Origin: Neobacillus bataviensis LMG 21833
GTDB taxonomy: Bacteria > Bacillota > Bacilli > Bacillales > Cytobacillaceae
Assembly (NCBI RefSeq): GCF_000307875.1
Contig: NZ_AJLS01000036.1
Location: 122,493-186,492, forward strand
Direction of reading: 5' to 3'
DNA: 64,000 nt
A model generated the notes under the pieces. It was not told the DNA's origin, made no database searches, and worked only from the letters and a program-made list of their open reading frames with translations. The stretch's first letter is position 1. Every line of letters begins with the position of its first letter. The translations under genes were made by a program, and so were the position numbers. Positions 25,483 to 32,989 of this stretch are shown in pieces.

Positions 25483-26739
25483 ATGTTTCGTCAAACACAT
25501 ATTCGGCTAACGTTGTTAAACTCCTTAGTATTTATTATCTTGATTAGCATTCTTGGAAGCACTATTTATTTCTATACTCAGAATAGGCTCTATAAGGATG
25601 TGAACCAAACGTTAATGGAATCGGTTGATTTTTTCAAAAACCAAGGTCAGCCAGGTCAATGGAAAGATGCAGAAGGACCAAGACATAGGTTTATTGGAAA
25701 AGACCCAAGAATCTTAACTCTGATATGGGATGAGCAAAATCAGCTTCTGGCAGAACAAAATCGTGATTTTGGTATTTTAACGGATCATCAAAAGCTCATT
25801 CAACCAAAGATATTAGATACATTACAGGATGTAAAGGTGGAAGATTTTTCATTTCGCTATATCGCCTTTAAAGTAAGATTTCCTCAAGTTGGAGAAATAA
25901 CGGTCCAATTAATCCGTAATGTAAATTCTGAAAAGGAATTATTAGACAGACTACTATTAATTATTCTGCTAGGGTGTGGTCTAGGAGTAATTTGCGCAGT
26001 TGCTTCTGGTTTTTTCTTGGCGGGAAGAGCTTTAGTGCCGATTAAAAACGCCTGGCAAAAGCAGCAGGAGTTTGTTTCAGATGCTTCACACGAACTAAGA
26101 ACGCCTTTAGCCGTTATACAAGCAAAAACAGATTTACTTTTTCGAACCCCAGGAGCGACTGTACAAGATAAAATTCTCGATATTTCGACGATTTCCAAAG
26201 AATCAAGGCGGCTGTCTAAACTAGTAACAAATTTACTAACTCTTGCGAGATCGGATTCCGATCAAATTGAAATGAAAAAGTCTGATTTCTTATTAGACGA
26301 GCTTCTAAGGGAAATTATACAGCAATATGATGAAATTGCTTTTTATCAAGAAAAGTCACTAAGCCTAGAAGCTGCTGAATCTGTTCATTTTTTTGCCGAT
26401 AAAGAGAGAATACATCAGCTAATCGTTATTTTATTGGACAATGCCATGAAGTATACACACGAAGGCGGAGAGATCTTGCTTTCGTGCAGGCAAAGTCACA
26501 CTTCGCTTTTCTTACAAGTCAAGGATAACGGGATTGGTATTCCTGAAAAGGATATACCGAAAATCTTTGATCGTTTTTATCAAAGTGATAAGTCAAGAAC
26601 CGCCGCAGAAGGAACCGGACTAGGATTATCAATCGCTAAATGGATTATTGATAAACACTACGGTAAAACAAAAGTTCAAAGTACCCAAGGCAAAGGGACT
26701 TCAATTGAAATTATTTTTCCTAAGGCCCAAAGAAGTTAA
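25483..26739 (+). CDS. sensor histidine kinase, HAMP-type membrane kinase
   Basis: Membrane sensor kinase of 418 residues. Helix 1 (residues ~9-30) and helix 2 (~158-180) bracket an extracellular sensor region of about 125 residues. A short HAMP-like linker leads to the H-box DASHELRTPL (His203), then the N box LLDNAMKYT, G1 DNGIGIP, F box FDRFYQSD and G2 GTGLGLSIAK. It should phosphorylate the preceding regulator. Clustering with the MacB-type exporter suggests sensing of an envelope-active compound. The start has TAGGAGACTATT upstream. Confidence 0.94.
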   Translation: MFRQTHIRLTLLNSLVFIILISILGSTIYFYTQNRLYKDVNQTLMESVDFFKNQGQPGQWKDAEGPRHRFIGKDPRILTLIWDEQNQLLAEQNRDFGILTDHQKLIQPKILDTLQDVKVEDFSFRYIAFKVRFPQVGEITVQLIRNVNSEKELLDRLLLIILLGCGLGVICAVASGFFLAGRALVPIKNAWQKQQEFVSDASHELRTPLAVIQAKTDLLFRTPGATVQDKILDISTISKESRRLSKLVTNLLTLARSDSDQIEMKKSDFLLDELLREIIQQYDEIAFYQEKSLSLEAAESVHFFADKERIHQLIVILLDNAMKYTHEGGEILLSCRQSHTSLFLQVKDNGIGIPEKDIPKIFDRFYQSDKSRTAAEGTGLGLSIAKWIIDKHYGKTKVQSTQGKGTSIEIIFPKAQRS

Positions 26740-26759
26740 ATTTTGGGCTATTTTTTTTT
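26724..26759 (+). terminator. intrinsic terminator after the histidine kinase gene
   Basis: GGCCCAAA and TTTGGGCT arms flank a loop holding the stop codon, followed by nine T. The next regulatory direct repeat begins within the end of this T tract. Confidence 0.8.
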
Positions 26760-26789
26760 AAGAAAATCTTAAGGATTGCCCTTCATAAT
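26758..26789 (+). promoter_or_regulatory. second copy of the candidate response-regulator operator
   Basis: TTAAGA (26758) and TTAAGG (26769) are 11 bp apart, followed nine bases later by CATAAT (26784-26789). Spacing and sequence match the site at 21785-21816 ahead of the ABC operon. Downstream at 26885 a short open start (ATG after AGAGGAAC; 11 codons then stop) may be the surviving 5' end of the damaged gene that follows. Confidence 0.5.
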
Positions 26790-26954
26790 ATGTTCAATTG
26801 GTACAAGCACATTTTCGTGCAGTGCCGAGCGAAAATGGAAGAAACAGCATGATGATAACATAGAGGTTTCTTAATCAGAGGAACATGAAAATTACGGTTA
26901 TCTTAAGCATTAAAGGGTAAAGTAAGTCCAAATTTCACTATTTTATTATGATAG

Positions 26955-27686
26955 TATATAGAAACAGCAAATACTTATACCTTAACGATTACAAGACAAC
27001 AAAATGAAAATAATCTATTGCAAAATATTAAACTATCTGCGGGAGCACTCACGCCGGCATTTTCTTCTGCAATAACTGATTATACTGTTCAAGTAACAAA
27101 TGATGTTAATGCCATCATGGTTACCCCTACATCAATTGATAAGACAGCAACCATCGAAGTGAATGGAACTTTAGTCAAGGGGGCAGGTATTTCCGTAAAA
27201 CTCGCGGATGGAAAAACAGACATAGTCATTGCCGTTACAGCAGAAAATGGTGATAAGAGAACTTATACAATACATGTAACCAAAGCTGCAGCCACAAGTT
27301 TGGCACCCAACAATTCATCAAATAATAATAATTCATCGCGGAATAACAGTAATATTTCTTTCCAGCCAACTAGTCTGCAGCAAAACTCAGCTCCAGAGCA
27401 AAAAACAAGTAAGGCAACACTTTCTTCCCTAACAGTTTCTGAGGGTACTTGGGACGGCACTTTTAGTAAAGATAAATTTACCTACCATATAGCAGTTTCA
27501 AAGGAAGCAAAAACGATCACCATTAGTCCAACCGCAAGCTACAATGCCTCCACAATAACAATTAATGGTGAAAGCAGCAAAACCATTCAGTTAGAAGATG
27601 ATCCTAAAACGATTATTCCCATTGTAGTAACCTATGATGATGGTGACCGTAAAACATATGTCCTTGTGTTTGATAAGATGGAATAA
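26955..27686 (+). pseudogene. 5'-truncated gene for a cadherin-like beta-sandwich domain protein
   Basis: The frame from 27018 (a TTG without ribosome binding site) encodes two cadherin-like beta-sandwich domains: LSAGALTPAFSSAITDYTVQ to GDKRTYTIHVTK, and LSSLTVSEGTWDGTFSKDKF to the end, joined by an S/N-rich linker. The same frame stays open upstream to a TAG at 26952. Those upstream codons read ETANTYTLTITRQQNENN, which is the last strand of yet another such domain. So the protein once extended further N-terminally and the start, signal peptide and at least one domain are lost. Such domains occur in secreted or wall proteins. No sortase signal is seen. A 223-residue product from the TTG is possible but poorly supported. 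Confidence 0.6.
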
Positions 27687-27745
27687 AAAAAACAAACCTG
27701 CCTTCGCTGACAACGGGCGGGTTCTCTTCTGGGGGACAAAATAGT
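27681..27745. repeat. palindromic dispersed repeat, copy 1
   Basis: A hairpin (AACCTGCC 27695-27702 with GGCGGGTT 27716-27723, loop around CCTTCGCTGAC) is flanked by GGAATAAA plus an A tract and by CTCTTCTGGGGGACAA. The same arrangement occurs inverted at 28391-28452. On the minus strand the hairpin is followed by a T tract and would act as a terminator. Confidence 0.6.
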
Positions 27746-27865
27746 AAATTAGCTTATTAAATCGCGACCTATTCAAAATAGCGGATAGGCATTCTTTATT
27801 GAAATAGAGCCATTTGTTTAGAAAATCTGATAAAAATAGCACCAATATTAGCATAAATTTAACAT

Positions 27866-27885
27866 TGTACAATAGCCATTGTACA
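27866..27885. repeat. 8-4-8 inverted repeat upstream of the DUF4190 gene
   Basis: TGTACAAT and ATTGTACA are perfect complements around AGCC. A smaller one (AGATAT, TTT, ATATCT) lies about 30 bp before the gene. Either could be an operator; nothing identifies the binder. Confidence 0.45.
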
Positions 27886-28003
27886 TTAGATATGAAGTGC
27901 AATTTTAATAGCTATAGGTGTGGCCATTTTCCCTAAATAAAGATATTTTATATCTAAGATAAATAAATAATGGTAAAATTATCTAAAGGAGTGAGGGTAG
28001 AAA

Positions 28004-28285
28004 ATGTCCGAAAAAAATCAAACAAACAATAATTCAGTAATTTCTTTAACTGTCGGTATCTTATCTTTATTTATTCCTTTTATAGGTGTAATCTTAGGCA
28101 TTATTGGAATTGTATTTTCAAGAAAAGCTGTAAAGCAAATTGATAAGACAAATGAAAATGGTAGAGGATTAGCAACCGCAGGTTTAATTTGTAGTATAGT
28201 TGGCATTATTCTTCAGGTATTTATGGTATTGGGGTACGTTGCCTTTTTCTCTATAACTTCTTCAGGAACCGTTATTAGTGGCTAA
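28004..28285 (+). CDS. DUF4190-type small membrane protein
   Basis: Membrane protein of 93 residues with two hydrophobic segments: SLTVGILSLFIPFIGVILGI (about 16-38) and GLICSIVGIILQVFMVLGYVAFF (about 64-88). The loop contains the conserved GRGLATAGLI that marks DUF4190. Function unknown. Start has AAAGGAGTGAGGG upstream. It is flanked by inverted copies of a palindromic repeat, and its transcript is stopped by an IS-derived hairpin. Confidence 0.8.
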   Translation: MSEKNQTNNNSVISLTVGILSLFIPFIGVILGIIGIVFSRKAVKQIDKTNENGRGLATAGLICSIVGIILQVFMVLGYVAFFSITSSGTVISG

Positions 28286-28311
28286 TTTATAACTACTAAA
28301 AAGAGACATTT

Positions 28312-28394
28312 TGTACTGCACCCCAAAAGTTAGAGTGAAATCTGACTTTTGGGGTGTTTTTTTTATGGCTAAATATAGTGATGAATATAAACTA
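28312..28394 (+). mobile_element. truncated left end of an IS3-family (IS150-like) element
   Basis: The sequence begins TGTACTGCACCCCAAAAG, the usual IS150-group terminal repeat form, and folds with ACTTTTGGGGTG downstream. An ATG at 28365 then opens MAKYSDEYKL, the typical N-terminus of the OrfA transposase, but it runs into unrelated sequence and a stop (28404) at once. No second end or transposase body is present. The hairpin followed by eight T also serves as a strong terminator for the DUF4190 gene. Confidence 0.65.
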
Positions 28395-28452
28395 TTGTCC
28401 CCCTAAAGAGAACCCGTTACCTTCGCTCACAGGTTTGTTTTTTATTTATTCC
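28391..28452. repeat. palindromic dispersed repeat, copy 2 (inverted)
   Basis: The reverse complement repeats copy 1 at 27681-27745: GGAATAAA, A tract with CAAACCTG, then CGGGTTCTCTT, then GGGGGACAA. It ends within the last codons of the cupredoxin gene and begins at the break point of the IS remnant. Confidence 0.6.
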
Positions 28453-29330
28453 ACGATGACGGTACCCTTAAACATTTTCATACCACAGCTAAAGGTGTAT
28501 TCTCCCGTTTTGTCAGGTGTGAATGATAGATTGGTGGTTCCGGTCTTCAAATTTATGTTATTTACATGAAAATCCGGAATCATAAAGGTGGATAAACAGC
28601 TATTGTTTTCAAGCGGATTTTCAATTTCAAGTTCAACTGGTACCCCTTTTTTCACCCGAATGACGTTTGGTGTGTAGCCTTTTTCCGTTACAAGCATCTT
28701 CACTTTAGGTGTGCTTTCTTTGGTAACATCAAGTTCTGTTTTCTTAACGGTCTGATTATTTGAAGCTTGTGTTTGCAGGGGTTCATTTTCCCCAGGGATT
28801 TCCACCATATCGCTGCTATACATAAATAAAAATAATGAAATGAGCACCACCCCACCTGCAATAATCGCAAAAGGGGATAGCTCCTGCGTGTTGATTGAAA
28901 ATTTACTGTTTGTGGCAACTTTAATATATACAATGACAAACCCGATAATAACAATATAAAAACCTAATAAAATACCAAGTAAAATTGTAGGGTTAATGAA
29001 TTGCAGGAAAACTCCAAGAATAGCGCCATTAATGCCACCCATTAAGCCGGAAATAGCCCCCATGAGGATGGCTAATAGTCCCACCGGGTGCCCGGCCAAG
29101 AAACCAACGACGAAACCAATAATCATACTGACACCAACGACAAGAAATGTTTCACCAGAGGTAATTCCGATCATACTGCCGGATAGCAAGCCCGTAATAA
29201 CGGCAATAACCATGCTAATCATCATTCCCGGGGTGTTAGTCAATTTGTTTTTATGACGGTAAACAAGATAAATAGAATAGCCTGTGCCAATGGCAACAAA
29301 AACAGCTGAAATAATCGAAAAAATGCTCAT
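28446..29330 (-). CDS. membrane protein with C-terminal cupredoxin-like domain
   Basis: Protein of 294 residues. The first ~175 residues form five or six hydrophobic helices rich in glycine. After a polar linker (residues ~180-210), the last ~90 residues are a plastocyanin-like domain: EKGYTPNVIRVKKGVPVELEIENP, NSCLSTFMIPDF, and FTPDKTGEYTFSCGMKMFKG. Cysteine/methionine residues (NNSC, CGMKM) replace the His ligands of classical type-1 sites, pointing to a Cu(I)-type site. It is likely to handle copper at the outer membrane face. ATG 29330 has AGAGGAGACG upstream. The exact partner is unknown. Confidence 0.8.
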   Translation of the reverse strand: MSIFSIISAVFVAIGTGYSIYLVYRHKNKLTNTPGMMISMVIAVITGLLSGSMIGITSGETFLVVGVSMIIGFVVGFLAGHPVGLLAILMGAISGLMGGINGAILGVFLQFINPTILLGILLGFYIVIIGFVIVYIKVATNSKFSINTQELSPFAIIAGGVVLISLFLFMYSSDMVEIPGENEPLQTQASNNQTVKKTELDVTKESTPKVKMLVTEKGYTPNVIRVKKGVPVELEIENPLENNSCLSTFMIPDFHVNNINLKTGTTNLSFTPDKTGEYTFSCGMKMFKGTVIVE

Positions 29331-29465
29331 GATTCGTCTCCTCTTATGTGGTGGCCTTTAGAAATAAACAACATAAGAGTATTATAAATGCAAATTACTG
29401 CCTTGAAGGTATAAGGGATATGAACGTTTTATGAATATTGGGTAAGAAGGGGAGGATTGGGGAAA

Positions 29466-29600
29466 TTATTCTTCTTTTTCTTTATCGAGTGTATTTTTGA
29501 AAATACGTTTAAGTGCTTCATTTTGCATCCGAATGTATTCAAGTAAAAATTCCTTTTCTTCTTCCTCTATATCGAGACCGTCTTTGTCCTCCTTTTGCAC
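29466..29600 (-). CDS. small acidic protein, 44 residues, unknown
   Basis: A short gene missed by length cut-offs. GTG 29600 has a good ribosome binding site (GTGAGGTGAT) on the minus strand. The product MQKEDKDGLDIEEEEKEF followed by LLEYIRMQNEALKRIFKNTL is highly charged and probably one long amphipathic helix with an EK-rich tail. Codon use is coding-like. I do not recognise the family. It lies between the cupredoxin gene and the proS leader, on the opposite strand from proS. Confidence 0.65.
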   Translation of the reverse strand: MQKEDKDGLDIEEEEKEFLLEYIRMQNEALKRIFKNTLDKEKEE

Positions 29601-29692
29601 GCAAATCACCTCACTTTTTCTTTTACATGCATTTTAACCCATATAATAATTTGTTTAAAGTAGCATGAAAGAAAAATATTCCACCATAGGAA

Positions 29693-29721
29693 TTGACATT
29701 TGCGAGTGGTACGGATATAAT
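29693..29721 (+). promoter_or_regulatory. sigma-A consensus promoter of proS
   Basis: TTGACA and TATAAT, both perfect consensus hexamers, are exactly 17 bp apart. The predicted start is near 29728, just before the T-box leader. Confidence 0.85.
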
Positions 29722-29727
29722 TTTGAA

Positions 29728-29969
29728 AAAATACTATTGAAACAATGACGGGGATTAGTAAAGTGAAATGGTCTTATCAAGAGAGGAAACCAATGGTGCG
29801 AGGTTTCTTAAGACAGTCATTTGAACCTGCCTCTGAGTTCTGTATCGGATGCACTTGAAGATACATGCGGATAAACTCCGTTACCATGGAAAGAGTATAA
29901 AGCACTTGCTTTATGAAGTTAGGGTGGTACCGCCAGGCCTTGGTCCCTTTTGAGGATTGAGGTCTTTTT
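29728..29969 (+). promoter_or_regulatory. T-box riboswitch, probably proline-specific
   Basis: The leader holds the invariant T-box AGGGTGGTACCGC (29921-29933), whose GGTACC core pairs with the acceptor end of uncharged tRNA. A terminator follows (GGCCTTGGTCC 29936-29946 with GGATTGAGGTC 29954-29964, then five T), which is displaced by the antiterminator when tRNA binds. The downstream gene is proS, so a proline codon is expected; CCT at 29826-29828 in GAACCTGCC is a candidate specifier, but I have not folded Stem I. Confidence 0.9.
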
Positions 29970-29999
29970 GCATTTAAAAATATTAATGAGGTGTCAAAA

Positions 30000-31430
30000 A
30001 TGGCTAAGGAATTTGTAAAAGATGTAACCAGTATGGACGAGGATTTCGCCCAGTGGTATACAGATGTTGTGACGAAAGCAGATTTAATTGACTATTCAAG
30101 CGTACGCGGATCGATGATTATTCGACCATATGGCTATGCGCTTTGGGATAATATTAAAAATGAATTAGACAATCGGATTAAGGAAACAGGGCATGAAAAT
30201 GTTTATATGCCGTTGTTTATTCCAGAAAGCCTGCTTCAAAAAGAGAAGGATCACGTCGAAGGATTTGCCCCTGAAGTGGCATGGGTAACCCATGGCGGTT
30301 CTGAACCATTGGCTGAGCGGCTGGTTGTGCGCCCGACATCCGAGGTGCTATTCTGCGAACATTATAGTAAAATCATTCATTCTCACAGAGATTTACCAAA
30401 GCTATATAACCAATGGGCCAATGTTGTCCGTTGGGAAAAAACAACCCGTCCATTCCTACGTACATTAGAGTTTTTATGGCAGGAAGGACACACTGCTCAT
30501 GCGACTGATAAAGACGCGATGGAAGAAACGATCAAGATGCTGAATGTATATGCCGAACTTTGTGAAACCGTTCTTGCGATTCCTGTAGTAAAAGGACAAA
30601 AAACAGAGAAGGAAAAATTCGCTGGTGCAAAAGCTACTTTTACAATTGAAAGCTTGATGCATGATGGGAAAGCACTACAATCTGGTACTTCCCACCATTT
30701 TGGTACTGGATTTGCCGAAGCTTTCGGTATACAATACACAGACAAAGAAGGAAAGCTGCAATATGTGCATCAAACATCATGGGGCTTCACAACAAGGATT
30801 ATTGGTGCATTGATCATGGTGCACGGCGATGACCGCGGACTAGTCATTCCGCCAAATGCCGCACCAAAACAAGTCATGATTGTACCGATTGCGCAGCATA
30901 AAGAGGGCGTTCTTGATTTTGCTTATGAGTTGAAAAAATCACTTGGTTCGGTCGCACGGGTTGATATCGATGCCAGCGATAAAAAGCCAGGCTGGAAATT
31001 CAATGAGTACGAAATGAAGGGGATTCCAGTTCGTCTTGAAGTTGGGCCAAAAGACATTGAGAAAAAGCAAGTTGTTTTAGTAAGACGGGATACATTAGAA
31101 AAGGTCATTGTTCCTTTGGATGAGTTAGAAATGAAGCTCGTTGAATTACTGGATGACATTCAATCCAATTTATACAACAAGGCACTTAAGCATCGCGAAG
31201 AAAGAACAACGGTTGCCTTAACCCTTCCTGAATTAAAGGAATCCCTTGAAGCAAAACCAGGCTTCATCAAAGCCATGTGGTGCGGAGAATTAGCCTGTGA
31301 GGAGAAAATCAAGGAAGATGCAGGAGCAACATCACGTTGTATCCCATTTGAACAAGAAAATCTGGCCGAAAACTGCGTTTGTTGCGGAAAAGAAGCAAAA
31401 CAGATGGTTTATTGGGCAAAAGCTTATTAA
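30000..31430 (+). CDS. proS: prolyl-tRNA synthetase, archaeal/eukaryotic-type
   Basis: Class II aminoacyl-tRNA synthetase, 476 residues. The catalytic core has VRPTSEVLF (motif 2 region), [25 protein letters not shown] and motif 3 [17 protein letters not shown]. The anticodon-binding domain follows, and the C-terminal zinc-binding-like domain carries four cysteines ([14 protein letters not shown]). This short type lacks the editing insertion of the usual bacterial ProS. B. cereus-group genomes carry such a second enzyme. ATG 30000 has TGAGGTG upstream. Expression is controlled by the T-box. Confidence 0.95.
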   Translation: MAKEFVKDVTSMDEDFAQWYTDVVTKADLIDYSSVRGSMIIRPYGYALWDNIKNELDNRIKETGHENVYMPLFIPESLLQKEKDHVEGFAPEVAWVTHGGSEPLAERLVVRPTSEVLFCEHYSKIIHSHRDLPKLYNQWANVVRWEKTTRPFLRTLEFLWQEGHTAHATDKDAMEETIKMLNVYAELCETVLAIPVVKGQKTEKEKFAGAKATFTIESLMHDGKALQSGTSHHFGTGFAEAFGIQYTDKEGKLQYVHQTSWGFTTRIIGALIMVHGDDRGLVIPPNAAPKQVMIVPIAQHKEGVLDFAYELKKSLGSVARVDIDASDKKPGWKFNEYEMKGIPVRLEVGPKDIEKKQVVLVRRDTLEKVIVPLDELEMKLVELLDDIQSNLYNKALKHREERTTVALTLPELKESLEAKPGFIKAMWCGELACEEKIKEDAGATSRCIPFEQENLAENCVCCGKEAKQMVYWAKAY

Positions 31431-31444
31431 AATTAGGTAATGGA

Positions 31445-31480
31445 GAGGCTCTTCCTTTATGGGAGGGTCTTTTTTTCGGA
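31445..31480 (+). terminator. intrinsic terminator after proS
   Basis: AGGCTCTTCC pairs with GGGAGGGTCT (three G-T pairs) and is followed by seven T. Confidence 0.75.
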
Positions 31481-31526
31481 AAAAAGTATCATGAATAGTC
31501 CTTTTTGAAGAAAAATATCTCCTATA

Positions 31527-31631
31527 AGCGAATATATGCTTTCAATGAGCGGATTTTGGTGTTCAATGAGCGAATATAGGCATTTTATTAGCGAATTTTA
31601 CCTTTCAATGAGCGAATCTCAATTACTTGAT
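31527..31631. repeat. five-copy 21-bp tandem repeat
   Basis: The heptamer AGCGAAT (AGCGGAT in copy 2) starts at 31527, 31548, 31569, 31590 and 31611, exactly every 21 bp. The rest of the unit (TTCAATG just before the heptamer) is partly conserved. It lies between the proS terminator and the GNAT gene. No reading frame of any length uses it convincingly. Dispersed repeats of this sort occur between Bacillus genes. Confidence 0.75.
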
Positions 31632-31705
31632 AAATTATATTTTTAAAAAAAGGAATCCCATCAATTCTAGCGAATAGTAAATAATCAGATAGGAGGAACT
31701 GAAAA

Positions 31706-32269
31706 ATGAAACCAATCCTAATAGATTTTCCAGATGAATTCCACACTGAAAGATTATTAATCCGAAAGCCAATGCCTGGTGACGGAAAAGCCGTGCATCA
31801 AGCAATGCTAGCCTCCTTAAATGAACTGAAACCTTGGATGCCGTGGGCACATATAGGGCAAACAGAAGAAGATGTCGAGGTAAACATAAGGGAGGCCTAT
31901 GCGAAGTTTTTCACGCGCGAGGATTTACGCCTTCATATTTTTCATAAAGAATCAGGCGAATTTATTGCATCTTCGGGCTTACATAGAATAAACTGGGACA
32001 TCCCTAAATTTGAAATCGGATATTGGGTTGATACCCGGTATAGTGGAAAAGGGTATATTACTGAAGCAGCAGAGGCAATCATAAATTTTGCCTTTACCAA
32101 TTTGAATGCAAAACGTGTCGAGATTCGTTGTGATGCTAAGAATGTCCGAAGTCGGGCTATTCCTGAAAAGTTAGGATTTACGTTAGAGGGTATTTTACTT
32201 AATGATGGATTATCAGGGGATGGGAAAGAAGTAAGAGATACATGTGTTTTCGCTAAAATCCTGAAATGA
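31706..32269 (+). CDS. RimJ/RimL-type GNAT acetyltransferase
   Basis: Acetyltransferase of 187 residues. The N-terminal TERLLIRKP, central GYWVDTRYSGKGYITEAAEAI (acetyl-CoA loop, with GKGYIT) and RVEIRCDAKNVRSRAIPEKLGFTLEG motif are those of the ribosomal-protein-type GNATs. These acetylate N-termini of ribosomal proteins, antibiotics or peptides. AGGAGGA precedes ATG 31706. It is monocistronic and is ended by a terminator shared with the facing gene. Confidence 0.88.
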   Translation: MKPILIDFPDEFHTERLLIRKPMPGDGKAVHQAMLASLNELKPWMPWAHIGQTEEDVEVNIREAYAKFFTREDLRLHIFHKESGEFIASSGLHRINWDIPKFEIGYWVDTRYSGKGYITEAAEAIINFAFTNLNAKRVEIRCDAKNVRSRAIPEKLGFTLEGILLNDGLSGDGKEVRDTCVFAKILK

Positions 32270-32274
32270 GGAAA

Positions 32275-32307
32275 AGAAAAACTCGACCTCATTAGTCGAG
32301 TTTTTCA
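32275..32307. terminator. bidirectional terminator
   Basis: AAAAACTCGAC pairs with GTCGAGTTTTT around a short loop; it serves the GNAT gene and the facing DUF218 gene. Confidence 0.9.
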
Positions 32308-32898
32308 AAGTATATACCTTTTTAAATAGAATTTAGTAATTGCTAAATACTCACGGGTGTAGGATTTTATTACCGCTTTCAAGGGCGTCTTTGCAGGGAG
32401 CCCCTGCACATCTAAACCTTGATCGCGGGCTATTGAGAGAGCACGGTACAGATGAAACGTATTTGTCACCACAAGCCCAGACTTTGCCTCCCGGGGGATA
32501 AGCTTTTTTGAAAAATGAATATTTTCATAGGTATCAGTTGAACGATCTTCCAACATAATCATAGATTCATTAATTCCTTGTTTTACAAGTTCCCGCTTGA
32601 TGGATTCCGCTTCGGAGATTTCTTCACCGGATCCTTTGCCCCCGGAAGCAATAATGATGGTATCCTGATTTTCCAAAGCATATTTCGCGGCTGCATTAAT
32701 TCTGCTGGCAAATGCAAGTGTGGGAACGGTACCTTTTACTCTTGCCCCAAGCACAATTAAATAATCAGCGTTCTTAGGTGTATCTACGTTACTAGACTGG
32801 CTAATTTTATATTGCAGAAAGCCGGCATAGATTAGACCTAAAATCACGAGAATCCGAAATATTGATCCTATTCTTTTCTTTTTCTTCATCCATTCCAA
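32305..32898 (-). CDS. DUF218/YdcF-SanA family membrane protein
   Basis: About 197 residues. An N-terminal membrane helix (RIGSIFRILVILGLIYAGFL) is followed by the DUF218 fold: ADYLIVLGARVKGTVPTLAF, then DTIIIASGGKGSGEEISEAESIK, MLEDRSTDTYEN, and VTNTFHLYRAL. These proteins act at the membrane in envelope metabolism (SanA vancomycin sensitivity, ElyC). The start is uncertain: TTG 32898 has AGGAAACGG six bases upstream; ATG 32889 and ATG 32916 are worse placed. Confidence 0.85.
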   Translation of the reverse strand: MEWMKKKKRIGSIFRILVILGLIYAGFLQYKISQSSNVDTPKNADYLIVLGARVKGTVPTLAFASRINAAAKYALENQDTIIIASGGKGSGEEISEAESIKRELVKQGINESMIMLEDRSTDTYENIHFSKKLIPREAKSGLVVTNTFHLYRALSIARDQGLDVQGLPAKTPLKAVIKSYTREYLAITKFYLKRYIL

Positions 32899-32989
32899 TC
32901 CGTTTCCTAAAGTCATTATTTAAATAGTACCATAAAATGACAGTCTATAATATAAAAAAGTGCAGGTAATACCATTCACCTTTTCAATG

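Noticed and set aside
21000..27000. lantibiotic or bacteriocin immunity cluster
   Set aside because: The exporter is MacB/YknXYZ type, with no precursor peptide, modification enzyme or BceAB-type large-loop permease.
28365..28406. functional transposase gene
   Set aside because: The frame stops after 13 codons and no DDE domain or right end is present.
31527..31631. CRISPR array
   Set aside because: The five units are contiguous with a 21-bp period, there are no unique spacers of constant length, and no cas gene is in the window.
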